From Streptomyces sp. CT34 (GTDB lineage Bacteria; Actinomycetota; Actinomycetes; Streptomycetales; Streptomycetaceae), in assembly GCF_000805335.1 (NCBI RefSeq), contig NZ_KN708638.1:2322566-2386565 (forward strand): a stretch of DNA of 64,000 bases. The letters are read 5' to 3'. The translations under genes and the position numbers were made by a program. Shown here in pieces: positions 27,296 through 37,861 of the stretch; positions within the stretch are counted from its first letter, which is position 1, and each line of letters opens with the position of its first letter. The notes under the pieces were generated by a model. The model was not told the origin of the DNA. It made no database searches and saw only the letters and a list, made by a program, of their open reading frames with translations.

Positions 27296-28204
27296 ATGAC
27301 GCAGCTTTCGCCTGCCCGGAAGCCGGCCGCGGGGGCCACCGCAGAGCCCACCGCCAAGCCCGCCACCAAGGAGAGCACCAAGTCGCTGTACGGGGGCACC
27401 AGTTCGCGCCGCATCACGGTCCGCGACATCGCCGCCGCCAAGGAGCGCGGCGAGAAGTGGCCGATGCTCACCGCCTACGACGCGATGACCGCCTCGGTCT
27501 TCGACGAGTCCGGCATCCCCGTCCTGCTCGTCGGCGACTCGATGGGCAACTGCCACCTCGGCTACGAGTCCACCGTCCCGGTCACGATGGACGAGATCAC
27601 GATCCTGTCCGCCGCGGTCGTGCGCGGCACCAGGCGCGCCCTGGTCGTCGCCGACCTGCCGTTCGGCGCCTACCAGGAAGGCCCGGTCCAGGCGCTGCGC
27701 AACGCCACCCGGCTGGTCAAGGAGGCCGGTGTCGGCGCCGTCAAGCTGGAGGGCGGCGAGCGCTCCGCGCACCAGGTGGAGCTGCTGGTCTCGTCCGGTA
27801 TCCCGGTGATGGCGCACGTCGGGCTGACCCCGCAGTCGGTCCACGCCTACGGGGGCTACCCGGTCCAGGGCCGCGGCGAGGAGGCCGCCCAGCAACTGCT
27901 GCGGGACGCCAAGGCGGTACAGGACGCCGGGGCGTTCTCGGTCGTCCTGGAGGCCGTACCGGCCGAGCTGGCCGCCGAGGTGACCCGCTCGCTGCACATC
28001 CCGACCGTCGGCATCGGCGCGGGCCCGGACTGCGACGCCCAGGTGCTGGTGTGGACCGACATGGCGGGCCTCAACGCCGGCCGGGTGCCGCGGTTCGTCA
28101 AGCAGTACCTCCAGCTGCGGGAGCTGCTCGGCGGCGCGGCCCGCGCGTTCGCCGAGGACGTGGTCGGCGGCGCCTTCCCCGCCGAGGAGCACACCTTCCA
28201 CTGA
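27296..28204 (+). CDS. panB: 3-methyl-2-oxobutanoate hydroxymethyltransferase
   Basis: First committed enzyme of pantothenate (CoA) synthesis: adds a hydroxymethyl group from methylene-tetrahydrofolate to ketoisovalerate (302 residues). Signatures: MLTAYDAMTASVFDESG, VGDSMGNCHLGYESTVPVTM with the metal Asp, KLEGG, HVGLTPQSV and IGIGAGPDCDAQVLVW. There is a roughly 30-residue Ala/Thr/Lys-rich N-terminal extension. ATG 27296 follows AGGAG by nine bases. Ends at a strong hairpin. Confidence 0.95.
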   Translation: MTQLSPARKPAAGATAEPTAKPATKESTKSLYGGTSSRRITVRDIAAAKERGEKWPMLTAYDAMTASVFDESGIPVLLVGDSMGNCHLGYESTVPVTMDEITILSAAVVRGTRRALVVADLPFGAYQEGPVQALRNATRLVKEAGVGAVKLEGGERSAHQVELLVSSGIPVMAHVGLTPQSVHAYGGYPVQGRGEEAAQQLLRDAKAVQDAGAFSVVLEAVPAELAAEVTRSLHIPTVGIGAGPDCDAQVLVWTDMAGLNAGRVPRFVKQYLQLRELLGGAARAFAEDVVGGAFPAEEHTFH

Positions 28205-28217
28205 TGCCCGGCCGACG

Positions 28218-28255
28218 GGCCGCCGACAGCCGGTCCTCAGGGGCTGTCGGCGGCC
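28218..28255 (+). terminator. panB terminator
   Basis: GGCCGCCGACAGCC and GGCTGTCGGCGGCC form a perfect 14-bp stem with a 10-nt loop, 14 nt after the panB stop. Confidence 0.85.
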
Positions 28256-28295
28256 TGTCGGCGCGTTGTCGGTGGCGGCTGGCACCTTGGAGTGC

Positions 28296-29323
<1,028 letters not shown>

Positions 29324-29327
<4 letters not shown>

Positions 29328-30154
29328 GTGCCGTGACGACGACGGCGCCGGTGGCCGGGCCCGGCGCCGACGAGGGACGGATCGGCCTCCGCGCCAATCT
29401 GCGGCACATCGGCGCGCTGGTCCGGCGCAACGCCCTCCAGATCAAGCAGGATCCGGAGTCGATGTTCGACGCGCTGCTGATGCCGGTGATCTTCATCCTG
29501 CTGTTCGTCTACGTCTTCGGCGGCGCCATGTTCGGCCCCGGCCACCAGAAGGAGTACGTGCAGTATCTGGTGCCCGGCATGATGGCGATGATGGGCATGA
29601 ACATCGCCATGGCGGTGGGCTCCGGCGTCAACGAGGACTTCCGCAAGGGCGTGATGGACCGCTTCCGGACGATGCCCATCGCCCGGTCCTCGGTCCTGAT
29701 AGCCAAGATCGTCGTGGAGATCGGCCGGATGCTGATCGCCACCGCGATCCTGCTCGGCATGGGCTTCCTGCTGGGCCTCGAAATACGCGGCTCGCTGCTG
29801 GAGTTCGCCGCCTCGATCGTGCTGTCCACGGTCTTCGGCGCCGCCCTGATGTGGATCTTCATCCTGCTCGGCCTGAGCGTGAAGACCCCGCAGGCGGTGC
29901 AGGGCATGGCGATGCTGGTGCTGATGCCGCTCCAGTTCGGCTCGTCCATCTTCGCGCCGACCCGGTCGATGCCCGGCTGGCTGGAGGGCTTCACCAAGGT
30001 CAACCCGCTGTCCAATCTGGCGGACGCGGCCCGTGCGCTGATCAGCGGCCACGGCGCGGTGGCCCATCCGGCGCTGATCACGCTCGGCTGGGCGGTGGCC
30101 ATCACGGCCGTGACGATGCCGCTCGCGGTGGCGAAGTTCCGCAACAAGACCTGA
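29324..30154 (+). CDS. DrrB-like ABC-2 exporter permease
   Basis: 276-residue membrane subunit with about six segments (MPVIFILLFVYVFGG first) and the family motif VNPLSNLADAARALISG near the C-terminus. Works with the ATPase encoded just upstream. Such pairs commonly export antibiotics or lipids; substrate unknown. ATG 29324 overlaps the upstream stop. Confidence 0.92.
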
Positions 30155-30216
30155 CGCACGCCTTCCGGGAATCCCGCAGCCGGGACGCCCAAAGGACGGC
30201 ATCCGCCCGGCTCGCG

Positions 30217-33200
30217 TCAGACGAGGGCGGTGGCCTCCTCGATCGAGAGGCCACCGCCTTCGGCGTACGCGGCTCGGTACGCCGGATCGCCCAGCAGGGC
30301 GCGGGCGGTGTGCTCCGCACGGGCCCGGTCGTCGCGGACGATCAGCGGCGGCACGTGCGAGACGGCTCGCAGCGCGTCGTAGGCACCGACCAGCCGGGCC
30401 GCGTCCCGGGCCCCGGCCGCGCCGCGTACCGCCATCAGCACCCGTGCGCCGGAGAGGAGTTGGACCACCGGCAGGTCCGGCGCGACGATCCGCGCCATGG
30501 AGTCCTGGGTCAGCACCAGCGCCGCCCGCATCCGCAGCAGGAGGTCCTCGCCGTGCCGCCCCTCCGCCACGTCCAGCGTGACCAGCATCGACTCCAGCAC
30601 CCCCAGGAACATGTCCGGGCTGCGCGAGGTGAACACCTCCCGCACCGCTTCGAGTTGCTCACGGGCCTCGTGGAAGCGCTCCGCCATCGTCAGCAGCATG
30701 GCGAGCGTCATCCGGGCGAACGGCACCGCGTCCCGGCCGCTGTTGCGGTCCTGCGCGTCGTCCAGCACCTCGCGCAGCATCCGCTCCCCCTCCTCCGGCC
30801 GGCCGTCCTCGATCATCAGCGCGCCCAGCCGGGTGCGCAGCAGCAGGGTCTGGCCGTGCGCGCCCAGCTCCTCGGCGTGCACCATCGCCGCCCGGTAGTC
30901 GCGCGCCGCGGGCGCGTACGCACCGCGCTTCTCCTCGGACTCACCGCGCCCCGCCAGCGCCTCGGCCGCGCCCCAGGCGTCGCCCAGCCGCCGGAAGATC
31001 CGCAGCGACTCGTCGGCGTCCCGGGTGGCCTGCGCCAGCCCGCCGGGGCGGTCGTTGAGGATCTTGGAGCGCAGCTGGAGGACGTACGCCAGCTCCCACT
31101 CGTAGCCGAAGTCACGGCAGGCGCGCACCGCGACGTCGACCTGCTGCGCCAGCTCGTCCCACCGACTGCTGATCAGCACCGCGAAGTACCAGAGGGCCCC
31201 GGGCACCTTGCAGGTCTGCGGCATCCCGCTGCGGTACGCGGTCAGCATCCCCGCCAGCTCCTCCTTCATCTCCGGGCCGCGCAGTGCCTCCATGTCGTTC
31301 TCGTTGGAGAGCGCCACCAGCCGCACCTCGCGGCGGGCCTCCAGCAGCTGCTCGGGGGCCATCGGCGGGGGGCTGTCGATGGGCCGGTCGTGGAGGTCGG
31401 GGGCGGGTTCGACGGGCGGCACGAACGGGTTGGGGCCGAGCGCGCCGGCCGCCGCGGCCCAGGTGTGGGCATCGCTGCTGTGGTCGCGCAGCGACCAGAA
31501 CCACTGGAGGGACAGCACCAGGCACAGCGCCTCGTGCTCGTCTCCCGCTGCCAGCGCCCGGCGCAGCGCGGTGCGCAGATTGTCGTGCTCCAGCTCCAGC
31601 CGGCCGATACCGGCCCGCTGCCCGGGGCCGCGCAGCAACGGATCGGTGGTACGCGCCAGTTCGCGGTACGCGACCAGATGGCGGCGCTCGGCGGCGGCCC
31701 GCTCCCCGGCCTCGTCCAGCCGCTCCGCGGCGTACTCCCCCACCGTCTCCAGCAGCCGGTAGCGCATCCCGTCCAGGCCGCCCTCCTTGCCGACCGGGGC
31801 CGCCACCACCAGCGACTTGTCGATCAGCGAGCCCAGCAGCCCGGCCACCTCGTCGGCGTCGACACCGTCGCCCGCGCACACCTCCTCGGCGGCGGCCAGG
31901 TCGCAGCCGCCGGCGAACACCGACAGCCGCCGCAGCACCGCCCGTTCGGGCTCGTCGGTCAGATCCCAGGACCAGTCCACCACCGCGCGCAGCGTCTGCT
32001 GGCGCGGCAGCAGGGTCCGGCTGCCGCCGGTCAGCAGCCGGAAGCGGTCGTCCAGCCGGTCCGCGAGCTGCCGCGGAGTCAGCAACCGCAGCCGGGCGGC
32101 GGCGAGTTCGATGGCCAGCGGCAGCCCGTCCAGCCGGCGGCAGATCTCGGCACAGGCCGCCGGATCGTCCGCCACCCGGAAACCGGGGGAGGCGGCGGCC
32201 CCCCGCTCGGCGAGCAGCCGCAGCGCCACCGGGTCCGGCAGCGGCTCGACCGGCCGCAGCACCTCGCCCGGCACGGCCAGCGGCTCCCGGCTCGTCGCCA
32301 GCACCGTCACCCCGGGACAGACGGCCAGCAGCCGCTCGGCCAACTCGGCGGCGGCGCCGATCACATGCTCGCAGTTGTCCAGGACCAGCAGCATCCGGCG
32401 GCCCGCGCAGTGCTCGGCGAGCCGGGCGTGCGGATCCCGGGCGGTCGGGTCGGAGGCGGCCCGCAGCCCCTCGGCGGTGGTACCGCGCACGACCGTCTCG
32501 CGCGCCCCGAGCGCGGTCAGCACCGCCTCCGGCACGGTCCGCGGATCGTCCACCGGCGCCAGCTCCACCAGCCAGACGCCGTGCGGCCAGGCGTCCGGCA
32601 GCGCCGCCGCGGCGGCCTCGGCGCCCTCCTGCGACAGCCGGGTCTTGCCGGCGCCACCGGGCCCCAGCAGCGTCACCAGCCGGTGCGCGGCCAGATCGCC
32701 GCGCAGCGCGGCCAGGTCGCGGTCCCGCCCCACGAAGGAGGTCAGCCGCGCCCGGAGGTTACCGGGACGGGCGGCCGGGGCCGGCGGGGCGACCGGGGTG
32801 GACGGAGGGCCGGCGGCGACGGGGGCCGCGGGGGTGCCGTGGGGAACGGGGACGCTGTGGGGAGTGGGGGTGCCGAAGGGGTCGGGCATCCCGTGGGCCC
32901 CGGGAGTCGCGGGAGTGCCGGCCACGGTGCCACCCCGCACCGTCCCCGCGGTCGGCGGCTGCCCCGGTCCCGGCTGCGGCTGCGGCTCCGGGCCGGGCCG
33001 GAGCAACGCGCGGTGCAGGGCGCGCAGTTCCGGGCCGGGGTCGGCGCCCAGGCGGTCGGCGAGGTCGGTGCGTATCTCCTCGTAGGCGGCCAGCGCCTCG
33101 GCACCGCGGCCGGCGTCCCGCAGCGCGCGCAGCCGCAGGGCCTGGAGGGGCTCGTCGAGCGGGTTGTCCCGGCACAGTGCGACGAGGGTGGGCAGCGCCT

Positions 33201-33711
33201 GCGCGGCCCGGCCCAGCGCCAGCTCGGCGGCGAGGCGGGTGCGCCGGGCGTCCAGCCGGCGGCTCTCGGCGCGGGCCGCCTCCACGGCCGCGTCGGGCAG
33301 GTCGGCGAGCGCCGGGCCGCGCCAGAGCGCCAGCGCCTCGTCGAGCAGGGCTGCGGCGCGGGCCGGGTCGGCGTCGTCGAGCGCCCGGCCGCCCTCCGCC
33401 GCGAGCCGCTCGAAGCGGTGCAGGTCGACCGCGTCCGGCTCGGCGCACAGCCGGTAGCCGCCGTCGACGGAGGCGACGGCGGTACGGCCCAGGGCCCGGC
33501 GCAGCCGGCCGACCAGCGCCTGGAGGGCACCGGGCGCGTCGGCCGGCGGGTCCATGCCCCAGACGTCGGCGATCAGGGCGTCCGCGGTCAGCGCCCGGCC
33601 GGGGCGCAGCGCGAGCGCGGCGAGCAGGGCGCGCAGCCGGGGACCGCCGAGGGCGACGGGGCTGCCGTCGGCACGGCCGGCCTGCGTGGTGCCGAGGATT
33701 CCGTAACGCAC
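30217..33711 (-). CDS. AfsR/BTAD-type large ATPase regulator
   Basis: 1164-residue transcription factor: an OmpR-type winged helix (about residues 1-90), a bacterial transcriptional activator domain (about 95-240), a Pro/Gly-rich linker (about 240-310), an NTPase of the STAND/NB-ARC class with Walker A GPGGAGKTR near 350 and the Walker-B-like MLLVLDNCEHV near 438, then a long helical repeat region to the end. No C-terminal LuxR HTH is visible. Relatives act as pathway or pleiotropic activators of secondary metabolism; no biosynthetic cluster adjoins it. The start is a GTG at 33711 giving VRYGILGTTQ, the usual SARP beginning; no ribosome site is seen, so it may be leaderless. The opposite strand is open for a very long stretch, a high-GC artefact. 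Confidence 0.88.
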   Translation of the reverse strand: MRYGILGTTQAGRADGSPVALGGPRLRALLAALALRPGRALTADALIADVWGMDPPADAPGALQALVGRLRRALGRTAVASVDGGYRLCAEPDAVDLHRFERLAAEGGRALDDADPARAAALLDEALALWRGPALADLPDAAVEAARAESRRLDARRTRLAAELALGRAAQALPTLVALCRDNPLDEPLQALRLRALRDAGRGAEALAAYEEIRTDLADRLGADPGPELRALHRALLRPGPEPQPQPGPGQPPTAGTVRGGTVAGTPATPGAHGMPDPFGTPTPHSVPVPHGTPAAPVAAGPPSTPVAPPAPAARPGNLRARLTSFVGRDRDLAALRGDLAAHRLVTLLGPGGAGKTRLSQEGAEAAAAALPDAWPHGVWLVELAPVDDPRTVPEAVLTALGARETVVRGTTAEGLRAASDPTARDPHARLAEHCAGRRMLLVLDNCEHVIGAAAELAERLLAVCPGVTVLATSREPLAVPGEVLRPVEPLPDPVALRLLAERGAAASPGFRVADDPAACAEICRRLDGLPLAIELAAARLRLLTPRQLADRLDDRFRLLTGGSRTLLPRQQTLRAVVDWSWDLTDEPERAVLRRLSVFAGGCDLAAAEEVCAGDGVDADEVAGLLGSLIDKSLVVAAPVGKEGGLDGMRYRLLETVGEYAAERLDEAGERAAAERRHLVAYRELARTTDPLLRGPGQRAGIGRLELEHDNLRTALRRALAAGDEHEALCLVLSLQWFWSLRDHSSDAHTWAAAAGALGPNPFVPPVEPAPDLHDRPIDSPPPMAPEQLLEARREVRLVALSNENDMEALRGPEMKEELAGMLTAYRSGMPQTCKVPGALWYFAVLISSRWDELAQQVDVAVRACRDFGYEWELAYVLQLRSKILNDRPGGLAQATRDADESLRIFRRLGDAWGAAEALAGRGESEEKRGAYAPAARDYRAAMVHAEELGAHGQTLLLRTRLGALMIEDGRPEEGERMLREVLDDAQDRNSGRDAVPFARMTLAMLLTMAERFHEAREQLEAVREVFTSRSPDMFLGVLESMLVTLDVAEGRHGEDLLLRMRAALVLTQDSMARIVAPDLPVVQLLSGARVLMAVRGAAGARDAARLVGAYDALRAVSHVPPLIVRDDRARAEHTARALLGDPAYRAAYAEGGGLSIEEATALV

Positions 33712-33880
33712 CGGCCCATTGTCGTGCAACGCCGGACGTGCGTGCCGACCGAGCGGGCGGTAGGAACGGTTCCGGTTCGGCGCGGGGGACCGGGTCCGCC
33801 GCCGGGAATCCGTGCGCCCACCGCCGCACCGCGGATACGGTCGTGGCTGCCCGCCCCGAGACCCCTGGAGCCCGCTACCG

Positions 33881-34687
33881 ATGACCACAGCAATCCCGCG
33901 CGCCGACCGCCGCGTCAGCCCGGTCTTTCTCGCGCTCGTCGCCGTCCTCGCGGTGTCCGGCTGGGCCGTCTGGAGCGGGGCGGCCGGGTCCGGTACCGGC
34001 TTCGCGGTCTTCGTGTTCGTGGTGTCCGGCTGGGTGGTGTCGCTGTGCCTGCACGAGTACGCGCACGCCCGCACCGCGCTGCACAGCGGCGACATCTCGG
34101 TGGGCGCCAAGGGCTATCTCACCCTGAACCCGCTCAGGTACACCCACGCGCTGCTGAGCATCGTGCTACCCGTGATCTTCGTCATCATGGGCGGGATCGG
34201 GCTGCCCGGCGGCGCGGTGTTCATCGAGCGCGGCCGGATCCGGGGCCGCTGGCGGCACAGCCTGATCTCGGCGGCCGGGCCGCTGACCAACATCCTGTTC
34301 GCGGCGGTGGTCAGCGCGCCGTTCTGGCTGCACGGCCTCGACGGCGTACCGGACCCGTTCCGCTACGCGCTGGCGTTCCTCGCGCTGCTCCAGGTGACCG
34401 CGGCGATCCTGAACTTCGTGCCGGTGCCCGGACTGGACGGCTACGGCGTGATCGAGCCCTGGCTCTCGTCCGACGTACGGCGGCAGGTCGAGCCGTTCGC
34501 GCCGTTCGGCCTGCTGGCGGTCTTCGGGCTCCTGTGGGTGCCGGAGATCAACCAGGTCTTCTTCGACCTGGTCCACACGGTTCTGCGTGCCCTGGGCGTC
34601 TCTGCCTGGGACGGCTACTGGGGCCAGGAGTTCTTCCGCTTCTGGCAGGGCGCACCGCAGGTCCCGCGGACCGGCGGCGTGCTGTAG
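33881..34687 (+). CDS. Site-2 protease-like M50 metalloprotease
   Basis: 268-residue intramembrane protease homologue with about six segments. The zinc motif HEYAH (residues 58-62) lies at the end of an early helix and the second motif NFVPVPGLDG near 178 supplies the Asp ligand. Family members cut membrane-anchored substrates such as anti-sigma factors; no such partner is next door. It is divergent from the AfsR-type gene and ends four bases from a convergent small membrane gene. GGAG lies 11 nt before ATG 33881. Confidence 0.87.
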   Translation: MTTAIPRADRRVSPVFLALVAVLAVSGWAVWSGAAGSGTGFAVFVFVVSGWVVSLCLHEYAHARTALHSGDISVGAKGYLTLNPLRYTHALLSIVLPVIFVIMGGIGLPGGAVFIERGRIRGRWRHSLISAAGPLTNILFAAVVSAPFWLHGLDGVPDPFRYALAFLALLQVTAAILNFVPVPGLDGYGVIEPWLSSDVRRQVEPFAPFGLLAVFGLLWVPEINQVFFDLVHTVLRALGVSAWDGYWGQEFFRFWQGAPQVPRTGGVL

Positions 34688-34691
34688 GCCG

Positions 34692-34910
34692 TCAGCCCGA
34701 CGCCTCGGCGCGGTGCGCCTGCGCCAGCTTCGCCCTGCGTACGTAGAACCACGTCATGTTGCTGGAGACGCCCGCCAGCAGGACCCAGACGATGCCGATG
34801 AAGCTGCCCTCCACGAAGGAGACGACCGCCGCGGCGACGGCGAGGACGCACACGACGAGGGCGAGGACGGCAAGGCGCCGGTCCGGGCCGGACGGGGGCA
34901 GGGAGGGCAT
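34692..34910 (-). CDS. Small two-segment membrane protein
   Basis: 72 residues with two hydrophobic helices (LAVLALVVCVLAVAAAVVSF and GIVWVLLAGVSSNMTW) and a basic C-terminal end. Unrecognised but looks real: AGGAG about 10 nt before ATG 34910 and strong G/C third-position bias. Confidence 0.7.
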   Translation of the reverse strand: MPSLPPSGPDRRLAVLALVVCVLAVAAAVVSFVEGSFIGIVWVLLAGVSSNMTWFYVRRAKLAQAHRAEASG

Positions 34911-34982
34911 GGGGCGAGCTCCTGTCGGGGATGGGGCGGTCTGTTCCAGTGTCCCCCATGCCCTGCGGGCGGCTGTCCCCCG

Positions 34983-35042
34983 CCCCCTCCCCCTCTCCCC
35001 CTTCGGGGGAGGGGGCGGGGGGGGGGTTCGGGGGGGGGGGGG
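34983..35042. repeat. Poly-G/poly-C tract with C5-TTC-G5 hairpin
   Basis: CTCCCCC-TTC-GGGGGAG (34995-35011) is flanked by runs of C on the left and by G10 (35017-35026), TTC and G13 (35030-35042) on the right. The tract lies between npdG and the small membrane gene, both leftward, and could act as their terminator, as a G-quadruplex on the plus strand, or as a slippage-prone tract. Confidence 0.8.
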
Positions 35043-35119
35043 AGCATGCGGCAGCGAGCCACGCGCGCTCACGAGCCGGCCCCCAACCCCCAACGAGCCG
35101 GCCCCGACCCCCTCCGCCC

Positions 35120-35893
35120 TCAGACGTCCGTGACCCGGAGCCCGGCGTGCGCCTTGTAGCGGCGGTTGACCGAGATCAGGTTGGCGACCAGGGACTCGAC
35201 CTGGTGGGCGTTGCGCAGCCGGCCGGCGAAGACGCCGCGCATACCGGGGATGCGGGCGGCGAGCGCCTGGACCAGGTCGGTGTCGGCGCGGCTCTCGCCC
35301 AGCACCATCACATCGGTGTCGATCTCCGCGATCTCCGGGTCCTGGAGGAGCACGGCGGAGAGGTGGTGGAAGGCGGCGGTGACCCGGGAGTCCGGCAGCA
35401 GGGCGGCGGCCTGCTCGGCGGCGCTGCCCTCCTCCGGCTTCAGCGCGTAGGCGCCCTTCTTGTCGAAGCCGAGCGGGTTGACGCAGTCGATGACGAGCTT
35501 GCCGGCCAGCTCCTCGCGCAGTGACTCCAGGGTCTTGCGGTGGCCGTCCCACGGCACCGCGACGATCACCACATCGCTGCGCCGGGCGCAGTCGGCGTTG
35601 CCGAGGCCCTCGACGCCCAGGCTGCTCAGCTGGGGGTCGGCGGCGGCGGTCTGCGCCCGCTCGGCGGCCCGGGAGCCGATGATCACCTTCTGGCCGGCCT
35701 TGGCGAGCCGGTAGGCCAGGCCGCGGCCCTGGTCACCGGTGCCGCCGAGGACGCCGACCACCAGGCCGGAGACGTCCGGGAGGTCCCAGGGGTCGCGGGG
35801 CGCCGGCTTGGCGCCCGCCGGGCCAGATGAAGCAGACGAAGCGGACGGAGCAGACGAGGCGGGCGCGGTCGGGGCAGCGTCGGAAGTAGTCAT
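35120..35893 (-). CDS. npdG: F420-dependent NADP+ oxidoreductase
   Basis: 257-residue enzyme moving hydride between reduced F420 and NADP. The Rossmann motif VVGVLGGTGDQGRGLAYRLA starts near residue 40 and is followed by the NADP-phosphate site IIGSR. Further landmarks are VIVAVPWDG, VIDCVNPLGFDKKG and AFHHLSA. An Ala/Ser/Pro-rich leader of about 35 residues precedes the fold. No clear ribosome site is seen; an inverted repeat covers the start codon. Confidence 0.9.
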   Translation of the reverse strand: MTTSDAAPTAPASSAPSASSASSGPAGAKPAPRDPWDLPDVSGLVVGVLGGTGDQGRGLAYRLAKAGQKVIIGSRAAERAQTAAADPQLSSLGVEGLGNADCARRSDVVIVAVPWDGHRKTLESLREELAGKLVIDCVNPLGFDKKGAYALKPEEGSAAEQAAALLPDSRVTAAFHHLSAVLLQDPEIAEIDTDVMVLGESRADTDLVQALAARIPGMRGVFAGRLRNAHQVESLVANLISVNRRYKAHAGLRVTDV

Positions 35894-35909
35894 GACAGCG
35901 ATACTGTCA
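35893..35909. promoter_or_regulatory. Inverted repeat over the npdG start
   Basis: TGACAG-CGATA-CTGTCA, 6-bp arms with a 5-base centre, begins at the first base of the npdG start codon. Possible operator or translation-control element; only pattern evidence. Confidence 0.35.
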
Positions 35910-36008
35910 CGCCCGGACCGGCACACCGAGGCCCGGTCCTGACGGGCCCTCCCCCGCTCGCCGCGCCCCCCGCGACCACGGCGGAAGGCCCTGCCGCCCG
36001 CCTCCGCC

Positions 36009-36857
36009 TCACGACGTCACGCTCCCCTCCGTCAGCCCGGTGCGCCAGTAGCGCTGGAGGACCGCCATCAGCACCATCAGCGGCAGCACGGACAGCAGCG
36101 CGCCGCCCACCGTGTACTGGTAGAGCACCGGCTGCCGGTCCGCGTACCCGGTCCAGCTCGTCAGGCCCAGCTGGACCGGGTAGAGGTCGGAGTCGGAGAG
36201 CATGACCAGCGGCAGGAAGTAGTTGTTCCAGATGTGGACGAACTGGAAGAGGAAGACGGTCACCAGCGCGGGGGTCATCAGCCGCAGCCCCAGCCCGCCG
36301 AAGATCCTGGCCTCGCCCGCGCCGTCGATCCGGGCCGCCTCCAGGAGCGCGTCGGGGACCGCGGCAGCCGCGTGGATCCGGCAGAGGTAGACGCCGAACG
36401 GGCTGACCATGCTGGGGACGAGCACCGCCCAGTAGGTGTTCGCCAGGCCCATCGCGCTGAAGAGGAAGTACAGCGGCAGGGCGAGCGCCGTACCGGGGAT
36501 CAGCACCCCGGCCAGCACCACGTTGAAGACCGTCTCGCGCCCGCGGAACGGGAACTTGGCCAGGGCGTAGCCCGCCGCGGCGGAGAGCAGGGTGGCGCAG
36601 ACCGCACCGATCCCGGCGTAGAGCAGGGAGTTGGCGAACCAGCGGGCGTAGACGCCGTGGTCGTAGGTGAGGACCTCGGTGAGGTAGCGGACGGGGTGCG
36701 GATGGCGGGAGAACCAGAAGCCGAAGGTACCGAAGAGGTCGGCGCTGTTCTTGGTGGCGGAGACGACCAGCCAGTAGACGGGCACCAGGAAGTAGATGGC
36801 GGCGACGGCCAGCAGCGCGTTGGTGATGATGCGGTGGCGGAGCGGAGGCCGGGTCAT
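36009..36857 (-). CDS. Sugar ABC permease 2 (MalG-like) of the sialidase operon
   Basis: 282-residue membrane subunit with about six segments and the EAA loop LLEAARIDGAGEARIFGGL. ATG 36857 overlaps the stop of the other permease (ATGA) with AAGGAG upstream. Last gene of the sialidase-binding protein-permease-permease operon; no ATPase is encoded here, so a shared ATPase is inferred. Confidence 0.9.
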   Translation of the reverse strand: MTRPPLRHRIITNALLAVAAIYFLVPVYWLVVSATKNSADLFGTFGFWFSRHPHPVRYLTEVLTYDHGVYARWFANSLLYAGIGAVCATLLSAAAGYALAKFPFRGRETVFNVVLAGVLIPGTALALPLYFLFSAMGLANTYWAVLVPSMVSPFGVYLCRIHAAAAVPDALLEAARIDGAGEARIFGGLGLRLMTPALVTVFLFQFVHIWNNYFLPLVMLSDSDLYPVQLGLTSWTGYADRQPVLYQYTVGGALLSVLPLMVLMAVLQRYWRTGLTEGSVTS

Positions 36858-37861
36858 CCGCGCTCCTTCCGGCGCCCGCCGACCAGGCGCAGGAAGCCGA
36901 ACGACGCGGCGCAGGCCACCAGCGCCAGCAGCACCGCCTCGGCCGCCGCGAGCTGCTGATTGTCGCCGACGAACGCCTCGCTGTAGGCGTGCAGGTTGGG
37001 GGTGTAGCCGGAGTCGATGGCGGAGGCGAGCGGGCGGAGCACCATCGGCTCGGCGAACAGCTGGAGGGTGCCGATGATGCTGAACACGCAGGTCAGTACG
37101 AGCGCGGGCCGGATCAACGGGAGTTTGATGTGCCGGGCGACCTGCCAGGCGTTCGCGCCGTCGATCCGCGCCGCCTCGTAGAGCTCGCCGGGCACGGCCT
37201 TGAGCTGGGCGATCAGTACCAGCATGGTGTAGCCGGTGAACTGCCAGGTGACGATGTTGGCGAGGGACCACAGGACGCTGCCGCGGGAGAGGAAGTCGAC
37301 GTGCCAGCCCACGGATTGGGCGATCTTCACCAGCGGACTGATGCCCGGTACGTAGAGGAACCCCCAGAGGATCGAGGCGATCACCCCGGGCACTCCGTAG
37401 GGGAGGAAGAAGGCGCTGCGGAAGAAGGTGATCCCGCGGGCGGCGGCGCTCTCCAGAAGGAGCGCGAGGGCGGTGGCGAGCACCGTCATCAGCGGGATCT
37501 GGACGGCGCCGAAGAGCAGCACCCGGCCGAAGCCGGCCAGGAACCGGTCGTCGGCGAGCGCCTGGGCGTAGTTGGCAAGGCCGGCGAAGACGTCGTGCTG
37601 CCGGCCGCCGAGACCGAGCGGGCCGGTGCGCTCGGTCCGCTGGAGGCTGGTCCACAGGGCGTAGCCGATCGGGGCGAGGAAGCAGAGGGCGAAGAGGGTG
37701 AGGAAGGGCAGCAGGAACCCGGCGGCGGCACGGGCGTTGCGGGCCCGGGTGCGGCTGCGGGACGCCGCCGGGCGCCGGCGGCCATCGGCGGCGCGACGCG
37801 CGCCCGGCTCCGGACCGGCCGCCGCGGGGGCCCCGGGGCGGACCGGCGTGTCCCGGCTCAC
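36854..37861 (-). CDS. Sugar ABC permease 1 (MalF-like) of the sialidase operon
   Basis: 335-residue membrane subunit: a 45-residue hydrophilic Arg/Ala-rich N-terminus, about six segments, and the EAA loop LYEAARIDGANAWQVARHI. The GTG at 37861 overlaps the stop of the binding-protein gene (GTGA). Confidence 0.9.
   Translation of the reverse strand: MSRDTPVRPGAPAAAGPEPGARRAADGRRRPAASRSRTRARNARAAAGFLLPFLTLFALCFLAPIGYALWTSLQRTERTGPLGLGGRQHDVFAGLANYAQALADDRFLAGFGRVLLFGAVQIPLMTVLATALALLLESAAARGITFFRSAFFLPYGVPGVIASILWGFLYVPGISPLVKIAQSVGWHVDFLSRGSVLWSLANIVTWQFTGYTMLVLIAQLKAVPGELYEAARIDGANAWQVARHIKLPLIRPALVLTCVFSIIGTLQLFAEPMVLRPLASAIDSGYTPNLHAYSEAFVGDNQQLAAAEAVLLALVACAASFGFLRLVGGRRKERG

Noticed and set aside
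29851..34746. Very long open frame on the plus strand across the AfsR-like gene
   Set aside because: It is antisense to a clear SARP-STAND protein, reads as Gly/Arg/Gln low-complexity, and is a codon-bias shadow typical of high-GC DNA.
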